From positions 927,982 through 991,981 of the forward strand of contig JALLLT010000012.1 in the NCBI GenBank assembly GCA_025266875.1: a DNA stretch of 64,000 nucleotides, given 5' to 3'. Below, in pieces: positions 24,521-35,819 of the stretch (within the stretch, counting starts at the first letter, position 1; every line of letters starts with the position of its first letter). The DNA comes from Fennellomyces sp. T-0311 (Eukaryota; Mucoromycota; Mucoromycetes; Mucorales; Lichtheimiaceae). The position numbers and the translations under genes were made by a program. The notes beneath the pieces are model-generated. The model ran no database searches. It was not told where the DNA came from and saw nothing but the letters and a program-made list of their open reading frames with translations.

Positions 24521-25416
24521 CACATGTATTTTCTCTATGAAATGTCTATCTAAATGAGACCATTGCTATAGATGTAATTTGGTTCTCTCAAAACTGTGCA
24601 TTGCAAATAAAGATAAACAGCTAAGCATACATCTTTAGTATGGAAGTATTTGTCGAAAAGTTGGGTAGTTCCTGCAATGATCTAGTTACACAATGATCAG
24701 TGTTGATGGGTCAAGTCGTGACAATGAAAGGCTGCTACGTTGAAAGAGTATTTCTTGTAGGAGAGTGAACGGTAGTTCACAATATAAGTTTAAGAGTAAA
24801 AAGAAGGTTTGTAGGCTGGGTGAGTTAACAAAAATAATAGATCTTAGCACTTTTGGCTTGTTCAGAACAAAAAGATATCAAGGCTTTGCCTAATGTTTGT
24901 GTGTAAACAATGAGTATAAGCTAACTGCTTTATTCGCTCTGCAAAATCGGGCTATTTATACTTGTCCAGCGGTTACGCACTGATAAAGAAGCAGTAATAA
25001 AAGATAAAAAGAAAATAAGAATATGATGAAAAAAGATAAAAATCTGATGAAAAAATTGGATTAGGAAACTGTGGTAGCACAGACCGACTTTACTCGTTAC
25101 AACGTCAATTAACATTATTCAAATTATCCACAACATTGCTGGTCCGCAAGTGTCTTAGAACTTGGATAAGGATCCGCGTTAGTCATCGTAAAGTATGTCT
25201 AGCCTCCCAAAGGCTTGCAAAGGTCCTTAATGTGCCTCCTGAAGCCTTTTGCGTCTTTGGGAGGCTTCGAAAGGCCCAATATAAGTTTGGAAGACCTCGC
25301 AAGACCTTGCAAGACCTTTCGGAGCCTCCAAAAGACTTACAAAACCGTTAATAACCTTTTGGAGCTTTTGGAGCCTTTTGGAGCCTTTTCCGCATTTGTT
25401 CGCGCGTAAGATATAA
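24521..25416. other. Non-coding region left of the LINE nest
   Basis: No supported gene. Between 25195 and 25390 the sequence is a degenerate array of AAGACCTTGCAAGACCTT-like and TTTGGAGCC-like units on both strands, with minor inverted repeats. This is probably a decayed low-complexity repeat. Confidence 0.5.
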
Positions 25417-25545
25417 AGAACGGCTCATGTTTTTTTTTGTATTACATGTTTTATTATTTGGGGGCTTATGCCCCAAATTTAATATCAATGTCAGTGGGAA
25501 GAATGGAAGGAGTTCTAGTTACCAAATCATTCAGGAGATTGTTTG

Positions 25546-27621
25546 CTACACTAGGTTCCATGGAGAGCCTTCCATGACACTACGCCAGTGCATAATCCAT
25601 ACCGTCTGGAAAACCAGTCCCAGCGCGGGCAGATTATTAGCACAGAAACTTGTTGGTGAAATGAAGCGTAATTGGAGAGCGTCCCAGATCTCGTCGATTG
25701 AAACATGTGAAGGGGCACGAATAACCGGCAGGGCCAAAACCCAAAAGGTCCTCTTGAGCGGGCAATCCACTGTAAAGTGTCTTAAGTCTTCAACTTCCGT
25801 TTCACAGAGCGGGCATAGGTCTGTCGGATGCTTGGTCGGCATGATCCGATGTAGATGAGCTTTGTTTGAAAGGCGGCTCAGAAGAAGGCGCCACCAAGGA
25901 GTACGTGCCTCATGAGGAATCGCGGTCCGCCAGAAAAGTCTCCAAAGCGTCGGTGAGATAATAGTAGCGAGGACGCCATTGGTTGAGTTAGTGTTTTGTG
26001 CTTCGCGCCAATATTGACGTAGACGGCCGGGGCCTACGTGTAATATGTTAATGATTTTCCGATGAGGTGCTCGAGCTGGACGAATAGTTCGGTCCAGGGT
26101 AGGCATGTTCCAGTGATCCATCGAGATTTGGTTGTTAAGTGGTGTAAGAGGCGGTGGAGTATGGATATATTGTTCCAAAGCTGGATGGAGATGGAGGTCG
26201 CCCAAAAACAACTGTGTGCGTATCCTAGTGATGGTCAGAGGAGTACGGCGAGTGGTGGTCGGTATTAATCGCAGTGTGTCCGGGCACCATCGGTAGAGGT
26301 CGGTGACCAGAAATTTCGGTGATATTTTTGGGGCATTGTGGCCAGGGGAACTAACCGTTAAGACACTCTGTAGCGGCAAGTTGAGCAGGGCACATAGAGG
26401 GGTGTTGTGTTGGATTTGGAAAGCGGGAAGCTTTTGACCAAGCTTAAAAAGATGATCGAGGTGTGGCATCTTGCTGTACAAGGATTTGATCTGTTTGTCG
26501 CAGGTGAGCAAAGAAATTGCTGATGGTTGACCCGTGTAAAGCTGAAGAAGTTGTATGGTGAGGCTGGAGATAAACGATGTAGTACTGAAAAGGTTGTCGG
26601 GTGTGAAGATGCGTTGGAGGTATATATGGTGTAAAGCCAAGTGTTGAACACATAGACCCACCACTGCTAGACCACCTTGAACCTTCAGTGCACAGACATG
26701 TTGCCAGCGAGGGAATGGGTAGAAAGATAACAGATACCCGCGGATCAATCGGTTGCACTTATCCAACCATTTGTCGGGAACAATACAAACGCGTAATACA
26801 TGCCATAATCGTGCCAAAAGGAGAGAGTTAACGACCATAGATTTACCAAGAACGGAAAGACGTCGTCGTTTCAGAATGTTGATCTGTCGTTCAATCTTGG
26901 TGTATATGCCATCCAGGAACAACGATAGTTGCGTTGGGGAGCTGTACAGAGGGTAACCCAGATAAGTCACCGCGGAGGCTGAAGTGTTGTCATGCCAGGT
27001 GATCCGAAGTGGATCCAAAATCGTACACCAATCCGGATGGTTTTCACCCGAAAGCGAGACCACGATCGTTTTGTTCAGATTGATGCGGCCATTCGAAGCG
27101 TCACGATATACCTGAAAATGAGACAGTAGTGGGGACCATTCTTGTGGGTGGTTCAGAAAAACAAACAAATCATCGGCATATGCTAAGAATTTGATAGGTG
27201 AGTATGAAGTGGATAAAGTACCAGTGCGAAAATGAGAACGTCGTTGCCAACGTCTCGAGGTGAGGGGTGCCAGAGGTGATCCAAGCAAAAGGGGATCAAC
27301 AAGAATAGAGCGTAAAAGGGGTTCGCAAGCAATGTTAAACAATAACGAGGAAATAGGATCATCTTGGCGCAAACCTCGAAGTTGTAGAACGGGCTCGGAG
27401 AGCCAGCCATTGATAGAAATGGAGATAGAAGTAGAGAAGAAAAGGTGTAAAAGTGAATTAATAAATAAAGGCGGGAAGCCAAACCTTGCCATTGTTTGTC
27501 GTAGATATTCTGGATGCACGTGATCGTACGCTTTCTGAAAATCCCAAATAGCTGCTACCGCTGGGTTGTTGGGTGCAGCATTCTGAGCATGTTGCATAAG
27601 GTTCTGAACGGTCCAACCATT
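25546..27621 (-). pseudogene. LINE-B ORF2, reverse transcriptase C-part and zf-RVT
   Basis: Continues ORF2 in frame from the Harbinger insertion point. It carries the RT fingers/palm motif FQKAYDHVHP, LRQDDPISSLLFN (the usual Gly is Asp), the catalytic AYADDLF at about 27188-27165, and the thumb-like YLGYPLYSS. Near the end it has the zinc-binding segment CPLCETEVEDLRHFTVDC (about 25810-25760). The frame is open to TAG at 25546-25548. The apparent start at 27666 lies inside the Harbinger terminal repeat and is not real. As part of an interrupted ORF it is not functional. Confidence 0.9.
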
Positions 27622-27658
27622 AGAGGGTTTTAGGACTTCGTAAAATTGAATTTTACGA
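27622..27658. repeat. Harbinger left terminal inverted repeat
   Basis: 37 bp, itself partly palindromic (TCGTAAAATTGAATTTTACGA). It pairs with 35206-35242 with one mismatch. Confidence 0.9.
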
Positions 27659-27892
27659 ACCTTCAAAAGGAAGTTGGTGTTACTTCAATTGGGGTGAGGC
27701 TATGCAATTTTACGAAGCATTTCGTAAAATTGATATCCTGAAAAAGGATGACGGGATGTTTAACCGGTCCAATGAGAATGCCTTCTGTTCTTTGCCAACC
27801 TACCTGACAGCTCAGCCCCCTTCTTGCACTATAAAAAAGACAGCTCAGCCTTTTTTTCATCTACATCCTTTACTTCTTTATTTCTCCAGAAA

Positions 27893-29363
27893 ATGTATCA
27901 CAACTTCTCGATTATTGACGAAACTGAACAGTATGTTCACACGCTGCGTGCTGCAGAAGCCGTTGCAGAAGCCGCTGCACAGCAAGCACGTAATAGCGAG
28001 ATAACTGCTGAGGTATGTTAAATTTATGCAAAATAAAATTACCTTGTCATTTATTAATTATCTCATCTTCGCATATAAATACAGGCTACTGCCAACATCC
28101 AAGAGTTTGTACCTGTCGAAGATGTTTCTGCCTCTGATAATGAAGATGCGACCCCAGTTGCAAAAGTCTATGCGGCGGTGGCCAACAAGAAGGGCAAGAA
28201 AAAACAGAAGAAGAATCAGAAGAAAGCGGCAGAAAATAGCAAGACGAAAAAAAAATATGACTCGGTCAGAAGTACTCGACGAGTTAATCTTGGACCATTT
28301 TCTGGATATCCAGCCCTTCGCGCAAAAGCATGGGCAAGTAGGACCAGCCTGGATTGAACTGACTACGAAAGTCAACGAAGGTGCCAAGAAGCACATTGAA
28401 CAAGGTCTCATCACAGATAAGGAGATCACAGAAAGTTACTGCAGAGATGTGATATTCAACAATAAGAAGAGGCAGGTAAGTGACGAGACTCAAGTAATAA
28501 CTGATTTATTTCGTATGTTGAATCATCACTTTAAATAATAAAAGCTTATTCTCGAGGGGTTGGATCATTGACATGGTTGTAAGGCACATGAACCGCTGTG
28601 GTAACCAGGGTTATGTGGGTTTCACTAAGATAGGCAAGGTTATTACGATGAACGCATGTCAAGACAGGGATGTGGCTGTAGATCGGAAAATTAAAGTAAC
28701 CCGTTGTCAATAAGCAAACAAGGGTAAATGATGCATAAGCCATAATCATGTTGTGGATACAACAAGAGATCGGATCGATATCTTAAAGGATGACGATGGT
28801 CCGTACCTTAAGAAATTGGCAACGTCCAGTGGCCTTGGTGGTCTTCAACCTTCTGCCTTCGAAGAGAAGCTTATAAGTCTCGCTCAAATGGTACGTGTGG
28901 CATTGACAATATTTGTATCTTATGTTGCTCATAATCATGTAAAAACAATTCGATTGCATAGGTGAAAGATCAAGAGGCGAAGGTCAACAGAGAGAAGGCA
29001 ATAAAGGACGAGAAACAGGAGCGCAAAGACCGGAAAGAGAAGAGAATGATTGCTGCCTCGCTTGTTCGTCGCCGACAAGATGATGAAGAGGGCAGCAGTA
29101 GCAACACTATTCCTTCTCCTCCTCCTCGGAGAAAGAAGAGTAACCCAAAGAGCTCGGCTGGCAATGCTCTTGCCCAGGAAATCGAGGAACTTGCGGCACT
29201 TCGCAAGACTCATCGCGAACATGTGGAAACGGTAAAGGCAATGCAAGACAGGGTTAGCAACCTGGAAGCCCAAGTTGCATACTTGCAAAACATTGTGGCA
29301 AGGCAAGATGCCACAATTCAACACATTTTCAAGGCACTATATCCTCCTCAGCAACAGCAGTAA
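27893..29363 (+). pseudogene. Harbinger Myb/SANT-like accessory protein, interrupted
   Basis: Exon 1 is 27893-28012 and exon 2 starts at 28085 (72 bp intron, GTATGT...TACAG, phase 0). The encoded protein has an Ala-rich N-terminus, a Lys-rich stretch, and a SANT-like helical part (SEVLDELILDHFLDIQPFAQ, then AWIELTTKVNE). After an insertion, the sequence continues DRIDILKDDDGPYLKKLA and, past a 71 bp intron (28891-28961), a coiled-coil C-terminus ending PPQQQQ at 29363. Two lesions are visible: a run of nine A at 28247-28255 that is one base out of frame, and the LTR-like insertion 28481-28764, whose removal rejoins the frame as RQVRDRIDILK. In this superfamily the Myb-like protein helps the transposase bind its ends and enter the nucleus. 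Confidence 0.75.
28481..28764 (-). repeat. Probable solo LTR (family R) inside the Myb-like gene
   Basis: In the minus direction it starts TGTTGTATCC and ends CTCGTCA. Related copies sit at about 61142-61538 (with TATAAATAGAGAG in the minus direction) and in part at 44513-44660. Taking it out restores the open frame of the Myb-like gene. A clean 5 bp duplication is not visible (GTAAG left, AGAGA right). Confidence 0.5.
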
Positions 29364-29474
29364 ACCTTTATATGTAGTTGTTATAAAATAAATTTATAAG
29401 TATAAGTATAAGTATAAATATTGGTCTTTGGCTGAGGGCTCAGCCCGAAAGCCTCATTAGATTATCCAAACAGA

Positions 29475-29563
29475 GGATAGATTGACTGTGTTACCATCTT
29501 TTCTTGATTTATTTCGAAATACAAAGTAATTTCTTGTGTACTACATGTACTATATCATCTTTT
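29475..29563. repeat. DIRS left inverted terminal repeat
   Basis: 89 bp, inverse of 33500-33588. Contains TTTATTTCGAAATACAAAG. Confidence 0.9.
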
Positions 29564-29612
29564 TTTGAAGAGGTAGCGAGGTACGAGTGAATAAAGTATA
29601 AGGAGTGGGGGG

Positions 29613-29722
29613 GCAGGACAGTCAATCTATCCTCTGTTCGGATAATCTAATGAGGCTTTCGGGCTGAGCCCTCAGCCAAAGACCAATTATCCTTCAGAAC
29701 GAGGATAGATTGACTGTGAGTC
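29613..29722. repeat. DIRS internal complementary region
   Basis: Contains, back to back, the inverse of the element's left end and the inverse of its right end, meeting at CCAAAGACCAAT-TATCCTTC. It overlaps the 3' end of the recombinase frame (stop at 29687). Confidence 0.88.
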
Positions 29723-30612
29723 CAGAGTTACCGACGTGAAGTCAGAGTTGGTTTCTGAAGACATACGATAAAAATTTTGTAAGACCTCGCGAGAAGACCA
29801 AGAGCCATGAGTCATGATATCGTCCACGGAGACGCCAGCACGGGCAGCGCGGGAAGCACCAACAGCTCGTAACTTCGGTTTGCGTGAGCCAGTCGCCTGG
29901 GGAACGAGAGAATGAAGACGAGCAATGTGTTTGCTGATACATTGAGCTCCAGCAGCTAGGTGCCACTTGTGTTGATATCGAACTAAATGATTGATAGACA
30001 CCTGGTCCACGTTTGGATGGTCTTGTCTGCATGGAGTAGCGGCAACCGTGGATGTATATGTTTGGAAGACTGATACTGGGCATAACATTGGATCAGGGTG
30101 AGGATTGATGACCGGTTTGCGGATGATGAACTGGCCATAACTTTTTCTTTGGGTGCAACAATTGCTAAGCATAATCGCCGTTGTTCGTCCACCATGGTAC
30201 GATCCAAGTCAATGCGTTCGATGTCGGAGGGCTGGAGAAAGCCGCAAAGAGCCAAGAGCCAACAAAGCTTGGCAGTAAGGTCTGTAACTGATAGCTGTTC
30301 ATTGGCCCCTAATGCTTGTAGTTTGTTGAGAACAGGTGAAATGTCCAAGTTGTCTTCATTAGGAATGCGGAGTGTTTTGCGATTGAGATTGATGAAAAAC
30401 GCCTTATATAGCCAGGTGCTGGTGACTGGAGAATCCGGTGGAAAGGAGTCGAGGATGGCGCTGCAGTAATTTTCGCAAGTAGCGGCTGTCCAGTTGAGAT
30501 GCTTGTGGCCGTGTGAAAGATAGTTGATAAGGCTAGTTGCTAATGGATCAAAGGGGTCCTGGTTTCGTGTGGTGCAAAATTCTATGTAGCATTCACGAAT
30601 GCTTTGCTGTTG
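29687..30612 (-). pseudogene. DIRS tyrosine recombinase
   Basis: Frames 30348-29983 and 30172-29687 together cover a phage-integrase-like protein. It has DLTAKLCWLLALCGFLQPSD in the first part. The C-terminal catalytic cluster is KLRAVGASRAARAGVSVDDI, then THGSW, then a NFY tyrosine near the end. It would join the DNA circle made by reverse transcription to the target. A frameshift near 30080 and a TGA at about 30615 break it. The upstream part (30613-30470) continues without a clear start. Confidence 0.82.
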
Positions 30613-32487
30613 TCATGTGTTGCGGTTGTCGGTTGGTGCGATGATCTGAAGTGCAGTGTCGTCTAAGTTGTCGATGTTGAGTCGTCGAAGCTTATACGCC
30701 ATGCTGCCAAATTCCAGTGCAGGTTCTTCTCGAGAACGTTTGTCGATTGTCCTGGTACTGGGAGTACTGCTGTTCGTGGAATCGGGATCGGTCGGTCCTT
30801 GCTCAGTGTTTTCAGAGATGGAAACCATATCGCCGACGGCCACCAAGGGGTGATCAATGTGAGGTTGGCGCGATCCACCTGGGCTTTCTGAATCACCCGG
30901 GCTAGTAGATTCCAAGGCGGGCATGCCCAGCAGAGACCCAGATGAGACCAATTGATCGTCATGGCGTTCATTGCCAATGCGGTTGGATCCCATTTCCATG
31001 ACACAAATTGAGGGAGGTGGTGGTTCTCAGCGGTCGCAAACAGGTCTACTTGATGTGGTCCCCAAATTGTGTTCAACTGAAGGAAGTATTGGTGGTCGAT
31101 AGTCCATTCGAGTTGTGTGGTCATTTGTCGAGATGGGGCGTCGGCTGGGTTGAACTGTGATGGAATGTATGCTAGTGTCAATCTGGTTTGGGTCTTGAGG
31201 CAATGAGTCCAGATTTTCTTGGCTAGTTCCATAAGTTGAGGCGAGTGTGTCCCACTGAAGTTGTTGATATATGCTATTGTCGTCTGATTGTCGCAGTAGA
31301 CTCGTAAATGTTTGCCGATGAGTTGGCGATGTTGAACTGCATGCAAAATCACTCGTAGCTCCTTCCAATTGATATGGTGATGGCGTTGCGTTGGGGTCCA
31401 TTGGCCGGACCATTGATGAGTGGCAGTCACGATTCCCCATGCTGTGTCTGATGCATCCGTATAGACCTCCTCCTGCGGGTGTGTTGGCAGGAAGCTGTTG
31501 CTGTTCCACTGTCATAGGTTGTGTATCCACCACTGCAGTTCGAGTCGTGCTGCCGTTGTAAGTTGAACTTGAGCTGACCAAGGTAGCCACTGAGCCAAAG
31601 CTGAGTTCTTCACTGCAAGTAAATGTCGAGTTTGTAGACGTGCAGGAAAAACTGCTGCCATGAGAGACTGTGCTTTGCCTATAAATGACACCAGATTGCG
31701 AAGACTGACAGTAGTTGCTTGGGTGAGGCGAGTCGCTTCGCGACGGATGCTGCAGATTTTGGTTTGGGTGCCAGTAGAGTCATAGACTGAGTGTCGATCT
31801 TGAAACCCAAATGTTCGATGTGTTGAGTGAGAGTCAAGTTTGACTTCTCGTGGTTGATAAGGAAACCCAAAGACTCCAGTTTCTGACGCACCAAATTCAT
31901 GTGGTGGTTGCATGTCGGTCGGTCGTGTGCCACAATCAGTAGGTCGTCCAAGTAAAAACTGAGACGGATACCTTTGCGGCGTGCCCACTTTCCGATTGGG
32001 CGGCAGACTTTGTGGAAGACCAACGCACTCAATGACAGGCTGAAACAGAGGACCTGAAATTGATAGACTTTTCCTTGCCAATGAAACTGCAGGTACTTGC
32101 GAGACTCCTTGTTGATCAGCACATGAAGGAATGCAGATGTCAGATCCAGACTGGTCATGTAGTCGTTGTGGTTGATCATGGAACATACCGTTTCAATGAT
32201 TCCATTTTGAAGTGTCGTGGTTTGACGTAGTGATTGAGTGGGCGAAGATTTAAGGCGGGCCTGAGGTCTCCCATTTTTTTGGGAATAGTGAACAGTTGAG
32301 ACCGGAAACCCGGGAAGAGGCGTTCACTTCCTCGATGGCCTTGTTGTAGAGGAGTGTCTGAATCTCGCGTTCGATCGCGGGCTCGTCTTTGAGCGAATGC
32401 ATATATTGCGGTGGCAGTGTGGTTGTAGTTGGTGGGGGCGTGGTGAACGGAATCCGGAAACCCTCGTGAATCACTCGATGCACCCAT
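30613..32487 (-). pseudogene. DIRS reverse transcriptase/RNase H
   Basis: Read in several frames from 32487. Segments are PKKMGDLRPALNLRPLNHYV, DYMTSLDLTSAFLHVLI (Asp of motif A), LSFYLDDLLIVAH (YLDD box) and HLGFKIDTQ. The RNase H part follows: INWKELRVILHAVQHR, YCDNQTTIAYIN, and IPSQFNPADAPSR, ending in a WPSAIWFP segment. A one-base deletion near 32195 separates the first two frames, and further frame changes occur near 31760 and 31500-31430. Gene content and order match DIRS pol. Confidence 0.85.
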
Positions 32488-32497
32488 GTTTCATCTG

Positions 32498-33454
32498 TTA
32501 ACCTTGACCAAGGTGGCGAAAGAGGTGTAGGCGCCTCCTACGCGTGGTTGTTCTGATTTTTGTTGAATATCGGCCCCTTTCCTTGGTTCGGGCGCTGGTG
32601 AAAACCCTTTTCCTGGAATGGGCGTTTTGTGCGCTCCTCCTGACCATGGTCATGTGTTGTGGTGTTGCCATTGTTGATTGATTGTTATAAGTGCGAGAGG
32701 AATTCGCCTTTCCTTGTCTCGTGTTCTGTGGTTTGTTGGAGCGGAAACTGGTGTTTTGAACTGCTTTGTTGAGGTTGACGTGGTCCACCAAGGTTTTCAG
32801 ATCAAGCAGTGGGGCTTGGGAGGTTGGCGCGAGACGAGGTGCAGTGCCACGAATTTGTGCAGCCCGAAATATGTTATCCATCCGAATTTGGGTGATTTGT
32901 AAAGCAGTATCCAACAATAATTCCAGCATAACATTGGCGAACTCGATGGCTGAGTCCGCTGTGACACCATCATCACGAATGACTCGATGAATGAAGTAGT
33001 CGATTGGTCTGGTGATTCCAGACAAGCGATACTGCAGGTCCATGAACTGAGTGTCGGTTCTTTTCGCAGATGTTCCCATTGGAATATTGTTGAGTGGAGG
33101 TGCGGTGTAGGTACGCTCCACATTGCGTGGGCATTCAGCCAAAAAACGTCGACGGTCCATCTCTGGTAGAGGGCTGCGGAAAAAATCCTTGGCCATGCTA
33201 GGTACCCGACGATGAAACTCAGAGTATGGTCTGAAATCAGTGTCTGGTGTTCGAGTCGTGATGGCGTTGGTGGTAATCCTGGTGTCGCCGTCCACCTCGA
33301 TTGGGTCGTCAGGAACTGCTGGTGTGGAAGGTACATTGGGTACCGGGATTTGTTGTTCCAATTGTTCCAAGCGGAATAGGATGGCTTGGGCCCAAGCCGG
33401 AGCAGAAGAAGACTCAGGATGATCATGATTATTCTGCGAAACATGTTCATTCAT
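32498..33454 (-). CDS. DIRS Gag-like ORF
   Basis: An intact 318 aa frame and the first ORF of the DIRS element. It has a helical central part (residues 110-220, TRPIDYFIHRVIRDDG and EFANVMLELLLDTALQITQI) and an Arg/Gln/Ser-rich basic C-terminus, as expected for a nucleic-acid-binding Gag. No zinc knuckle is visible. The ATG is at 33454-33452, about 45 bp inside the right terminal repeat. Confidence 0.75.
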   Translation of the reverse strand: MNEHVSQNNHDHPESSSAPAWAQAILFRLEQLEQQIPVPNVPSTPAVPDDPIEVDGDTRITTNAITTRTPDTDFRPYSEFHRRVPSMAKDFFRSPLPEMDRRRFLAECPRNVERTYTAPPLNNIPMGTSAKRTDTQFMDLQYRLSGITRPIDYFIHRVIRDDGVTADSAIEFANVMLELLLDTALQITQIRMDNIFRAAQIRGTAPRLAPTSQAPLLDLKTLVDHVNLNKAVQNTSFRSNKPQNTRQGKANSSRTYNNQSTMATPQHMTMVRRSAQNAHSRKRVFTSARTKERGRYSTKIRTTTRRRRLHLFRHLGQG

Positions 33455-33499
33455 AACGATGACTTAGCCGGTCGAGTACCAGAGCGAAGAGATCGAAAG

Positions 33500-33588
33500 A
33501 AAAGATGATATAGTACATGTAGTACACAAGAAATTACTTTGTATTTCGAAATAAATCAAGAAAAGATGGTAACACAGTCAATCTATCC
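33500..33588. repeat. DIRS right inverted terminal repeat
   Basis: 89 bp, inverse of 29475-29563. It lies upstream of the Gag-like ORF on the minus strand and presumably contains the promoter. Confidence 0.9.
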
Positions 33589-33642
33589 TCGTTCTGAAGG
33601 ATAATCTGAGTATATGTACCGATATAAGTAATCATATCAGAA

Positions 33643-35031
33643 TTAATTATTACGCTGTCGAAATGCTTCGTTAGCAGCACTAAGATATTCTTCCAGGGTA
33701 GAAGGTCGGATGCAGAAGTATTTTGCAGATTGCCTGTCCCCCAAACATACTTTGATGTTTTTGAACAAGACTGCAATCAGGTAATACATCCCAACTGGGC
33801 TCAACGATATCTTTTGGTTTTTTGCATAGTCAACAAATCCAAAAAGGTTGAGTGTCCTTCCAAATTCCCATTCAACCGAGATTCTGATCTTTGACATCTG
33901 TTGGTTCCGAATGGATTCCGGGCTAGTACGATCATCTACGGTGGGCGTTTAAGTATTGAAACATAACATGCTTATTGCACATTTATAAAATTAAATACCT
34001 CGAGGGACACGGTGGGGAGAACCCAGATTTTGGTGTCGACAGTATGCCAGATCACCATATACTATGAACTGTGATCCATTATCGAGATTTAGTATGTTTT
34101 CAAAACGCTCGAGCAGACGAGATTCAGTTAGGAGATATCCATCATGGTGAGAACCGCAAACTGGGCCATAAAGACATGCAGTGATACCATCAGGTGTGGT
34201 AAGAGCTTGGAACTTCAGTGCATGCTTATGCTATACATAAATAATTACACACACATCTCCATTGCTAACAACATCACGCTGTCGAAACATCAGTTCCAGT
34301 TGTATACTTACCTTGTGCCCATTATACAATAGCTCCTGGTCCTCGATTGGTCTGCAAATACCTCTAACAGTACCATCGAGAAAGCCGATGCAATTATCAA
34401 GTGGCGCTCCTATATAGAGAAATACAACCATTAGTTATACTTTAATGGATCATAAGCACCTTTCTTTATATGGAGTGCTACCTTTGCCATGAATAGCATT
34501 TGCAAACCGATGAAGCTTGTGTGGTGTGAATTGACACTCGGCAAATTCCAACAATGCAGCATACTTGTCATAAAGGTAATCAATGACACCATTGAAGATG
34601 ATGCACAGTGCGGCTTCAAATCGATCAAACAAGTCGTCCATGTCGCAGTAGCGTTGTGGGTACGCAAGCCGACGCAGACAAATGGCAATTGCTTCTTCGG
34701 TAGGGACCTGAAAACGAGCACGAATGGTTTCTTCGTTGAAAGTAAGAGATGGTGGTAGCTCCATCGCTCTAATTATTGTTCTGATCTATTGATATGGCGG
34801 ATTAATTTATATTTGAAAAACTATATAAGTTGGTAAGTACTTCATGGCTTCTGCTTTATGTACCTGTGCCTTAGTAAAGCAAAACTTTTTGAGACACTTT
34901 CTGTCCGGAATGTTATCTAAATTAAACATCTTTCTTGGTTCTCTCTCAGCGAACTGTCTATAAATTCTGCACTCCAAAAGAGCTTCGTAGCCAAGAAGAT
35001 TTTGGTCGAGAGCTTCAGCGTAGCTGGACAT
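33643..35031 (-). CDS. PIF/Harbinger DDE transposase, apparently intact
   Basis: Five exons by my reading: 35031-34864, 34785-34482, 34409-34312, 34230-33999 and 33935-33643. These sum to 1095 nt (364 aa) with every junction in frame and GT-AG introns of 63-81 bp. The protein matches the DDE_Tnp_4 type. The first catalytic Asp is in IGFLDGTVRGICRP, followed by QELLYNGHK then HALKFQALTTPDGI, GPVCGSHHDGYLL, the second Asp in VYGDLAYCR, and the Glu in ISVEWEFGR. The N-terminal 150 residues carry the helical region ahead of the nuclease fold. It is convergent to the Myb-like gene, from which it is separated by the DIRS insertion. It would cut at the 37 bp terminal repeats. Whether it is expressed is unknown. 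Confidence 0.88.
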
Positions 35032-35205
35032 GTTGAATTCGTAAAAAATGGGGATAAAAAAAGGACAAAGCCAAAAAACAGCATGGCAGCTGTGATTGTG
35101 CTTTTAGTAGATGAGCCTCGTCTGTGCAACTGATCCTGCTTTATTCGTACCAGCACAGCCTTGCCTTTTCAAAGTCAGGTATCTCATCGTATATAGTAGG
35201 TAACA

Positions 35206-35242
35206 TCGTAAAATTCAATTTTATGAAGTCCTAAAACCCTCT
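35206..35242. repeat. Harbinger right terminal inverted repeat
   Basis: Inverse of 27622-27658 with a single difference at the CGTAAAA/CATAAAA position. The ATT duplication follows at 35243-35245. Confidence 0.9.
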
Positions 35243-35819
35243 ATTATCGGAAATTAGTCGATGTGAAAGAAAGCCAGTTTGATAAGGGTTGATCAAGTGG
35301 TGAAGCATCGGTTGTACTCGGTTGGCCAGCAGTTTTGTGAACAGCTTTGCATCGGTATTGATCAAAGATAATGGACGCCAGTTGGACAATAAGTGCTCAT
35401 CACCTTTCTTGAACAGCAGTACCATTCTGGTAGTATACCAGGAGTCAGGGAATTGACAATCTTGGAGGGCGGAATTCAATACCGAGAGTAGAAGGTCCAT
35501 TACCAGTTGGTTGTCCAGAAGGAATCGATACAACTCAAAGCATATTCCATCTAGGCTGGGACTTTTGCCTAAAGGAGTATGCTTGATGACCATCCGTAGC
35601 TCAAGCCAGGTGAAAGGTGCGGTCAAAAGCTCGCTCTGTGACTCCGACAATCAAGTAGACGGCGGGATGGCGGAGAGTAGTTGGTCAATGCTGTTCCTAG
35701 ACACCTCTTCAGGCATAAACAACCGTGTGTAAAAAGATCGTGCCATGCTGAGGATGCCATCGGTAGTCGTTGCTACGGCCCCACTTTCGGGGTCTTGTAA
35801 CTGGGTGATGGTAACAGCG
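35243..35819 (-). pseudogene. LINE-B ORF2, reverse transcriptase N-part
   Basis: Lies between the Ty3 and Harbinger insertions. It contains LGKSPSLDGICFELYRFLL, WYTTRMVLLFKKGDEHLLSNWRPLSLIN and NPYQTGFLSHRLISDN, the first RT motifs of endonuclease-type LINEs. It joins in frame to 41059 upstream (across TAAVTITQL) and to 27621 downstream (across SDNGW). An in-frame TGA lies at 35653-35651. Confidence 0.88.

Larger units (their letters stand above)
29419..33603 (-). mobile_element. DIRS-like tyrosine-recombinase retrotransposon inside Harbinger
   Basis: Shows the structure diagnostic of DIRS elements. Inverted terminal repeats of 89 bp lie at 29475-29563 and 33500-33588. Each end has its own extension, and an internal complementary region at 29613-29722 contains the inverse of the left extension (29421-29490) joined to the inverse of the right end (33571-33603), as expected for a circle-junction template. 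Gene order on the minus strand is a Gag-like ORF, reverse transcriptase/RNase H, then tyrosine recombinase. It inserts between the Myb-like gene and the transposase gene of the Harbinger. Several frameshifts make it non-autonomous. Confidence 0.92.
27622..35242. mobile_element. PIF/Harbinger DNA transposon inserted in LINE-B
   Basis: Bounded by 37 bp terminal inverted repeats beginning AGAGGGTTTTAGGACTTC (27622-27658 and 35206-35242, one mismatch) and by a 3 bp target duplication ATT (27619-27621 and 35243-35245). Removing the element and one ATT restores LINE-B ORF2 across SDNGWTV. Without the DIRS insertion the transposon is about 3.4 kb. It encodes the two genes typical of the superfamily: a Myb-like DNA-binding protein (plus strand, broken) and a DDE transposase (minus strand, intact by my splice model). 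Confidence 0.93.

Noticed and set aside
25195..25390. CRISPR-like or satellite array
   Set aside because: The repeated units are degenerate, of uneven length and without spacers.
27619..27666. ATG-like start of the reverse transcriptase frame at 27666
   Set aside because: It falls in the Harbinger terminal repeat, so the frame continues the interrupted LINE ORF2 and has no start here.
32678..32990. Plus-strand frames opposite the DIRS Gag-like ORF
   Set aside because: Overlapping shadows with no domain; the minus strand is the coding strand of the element.
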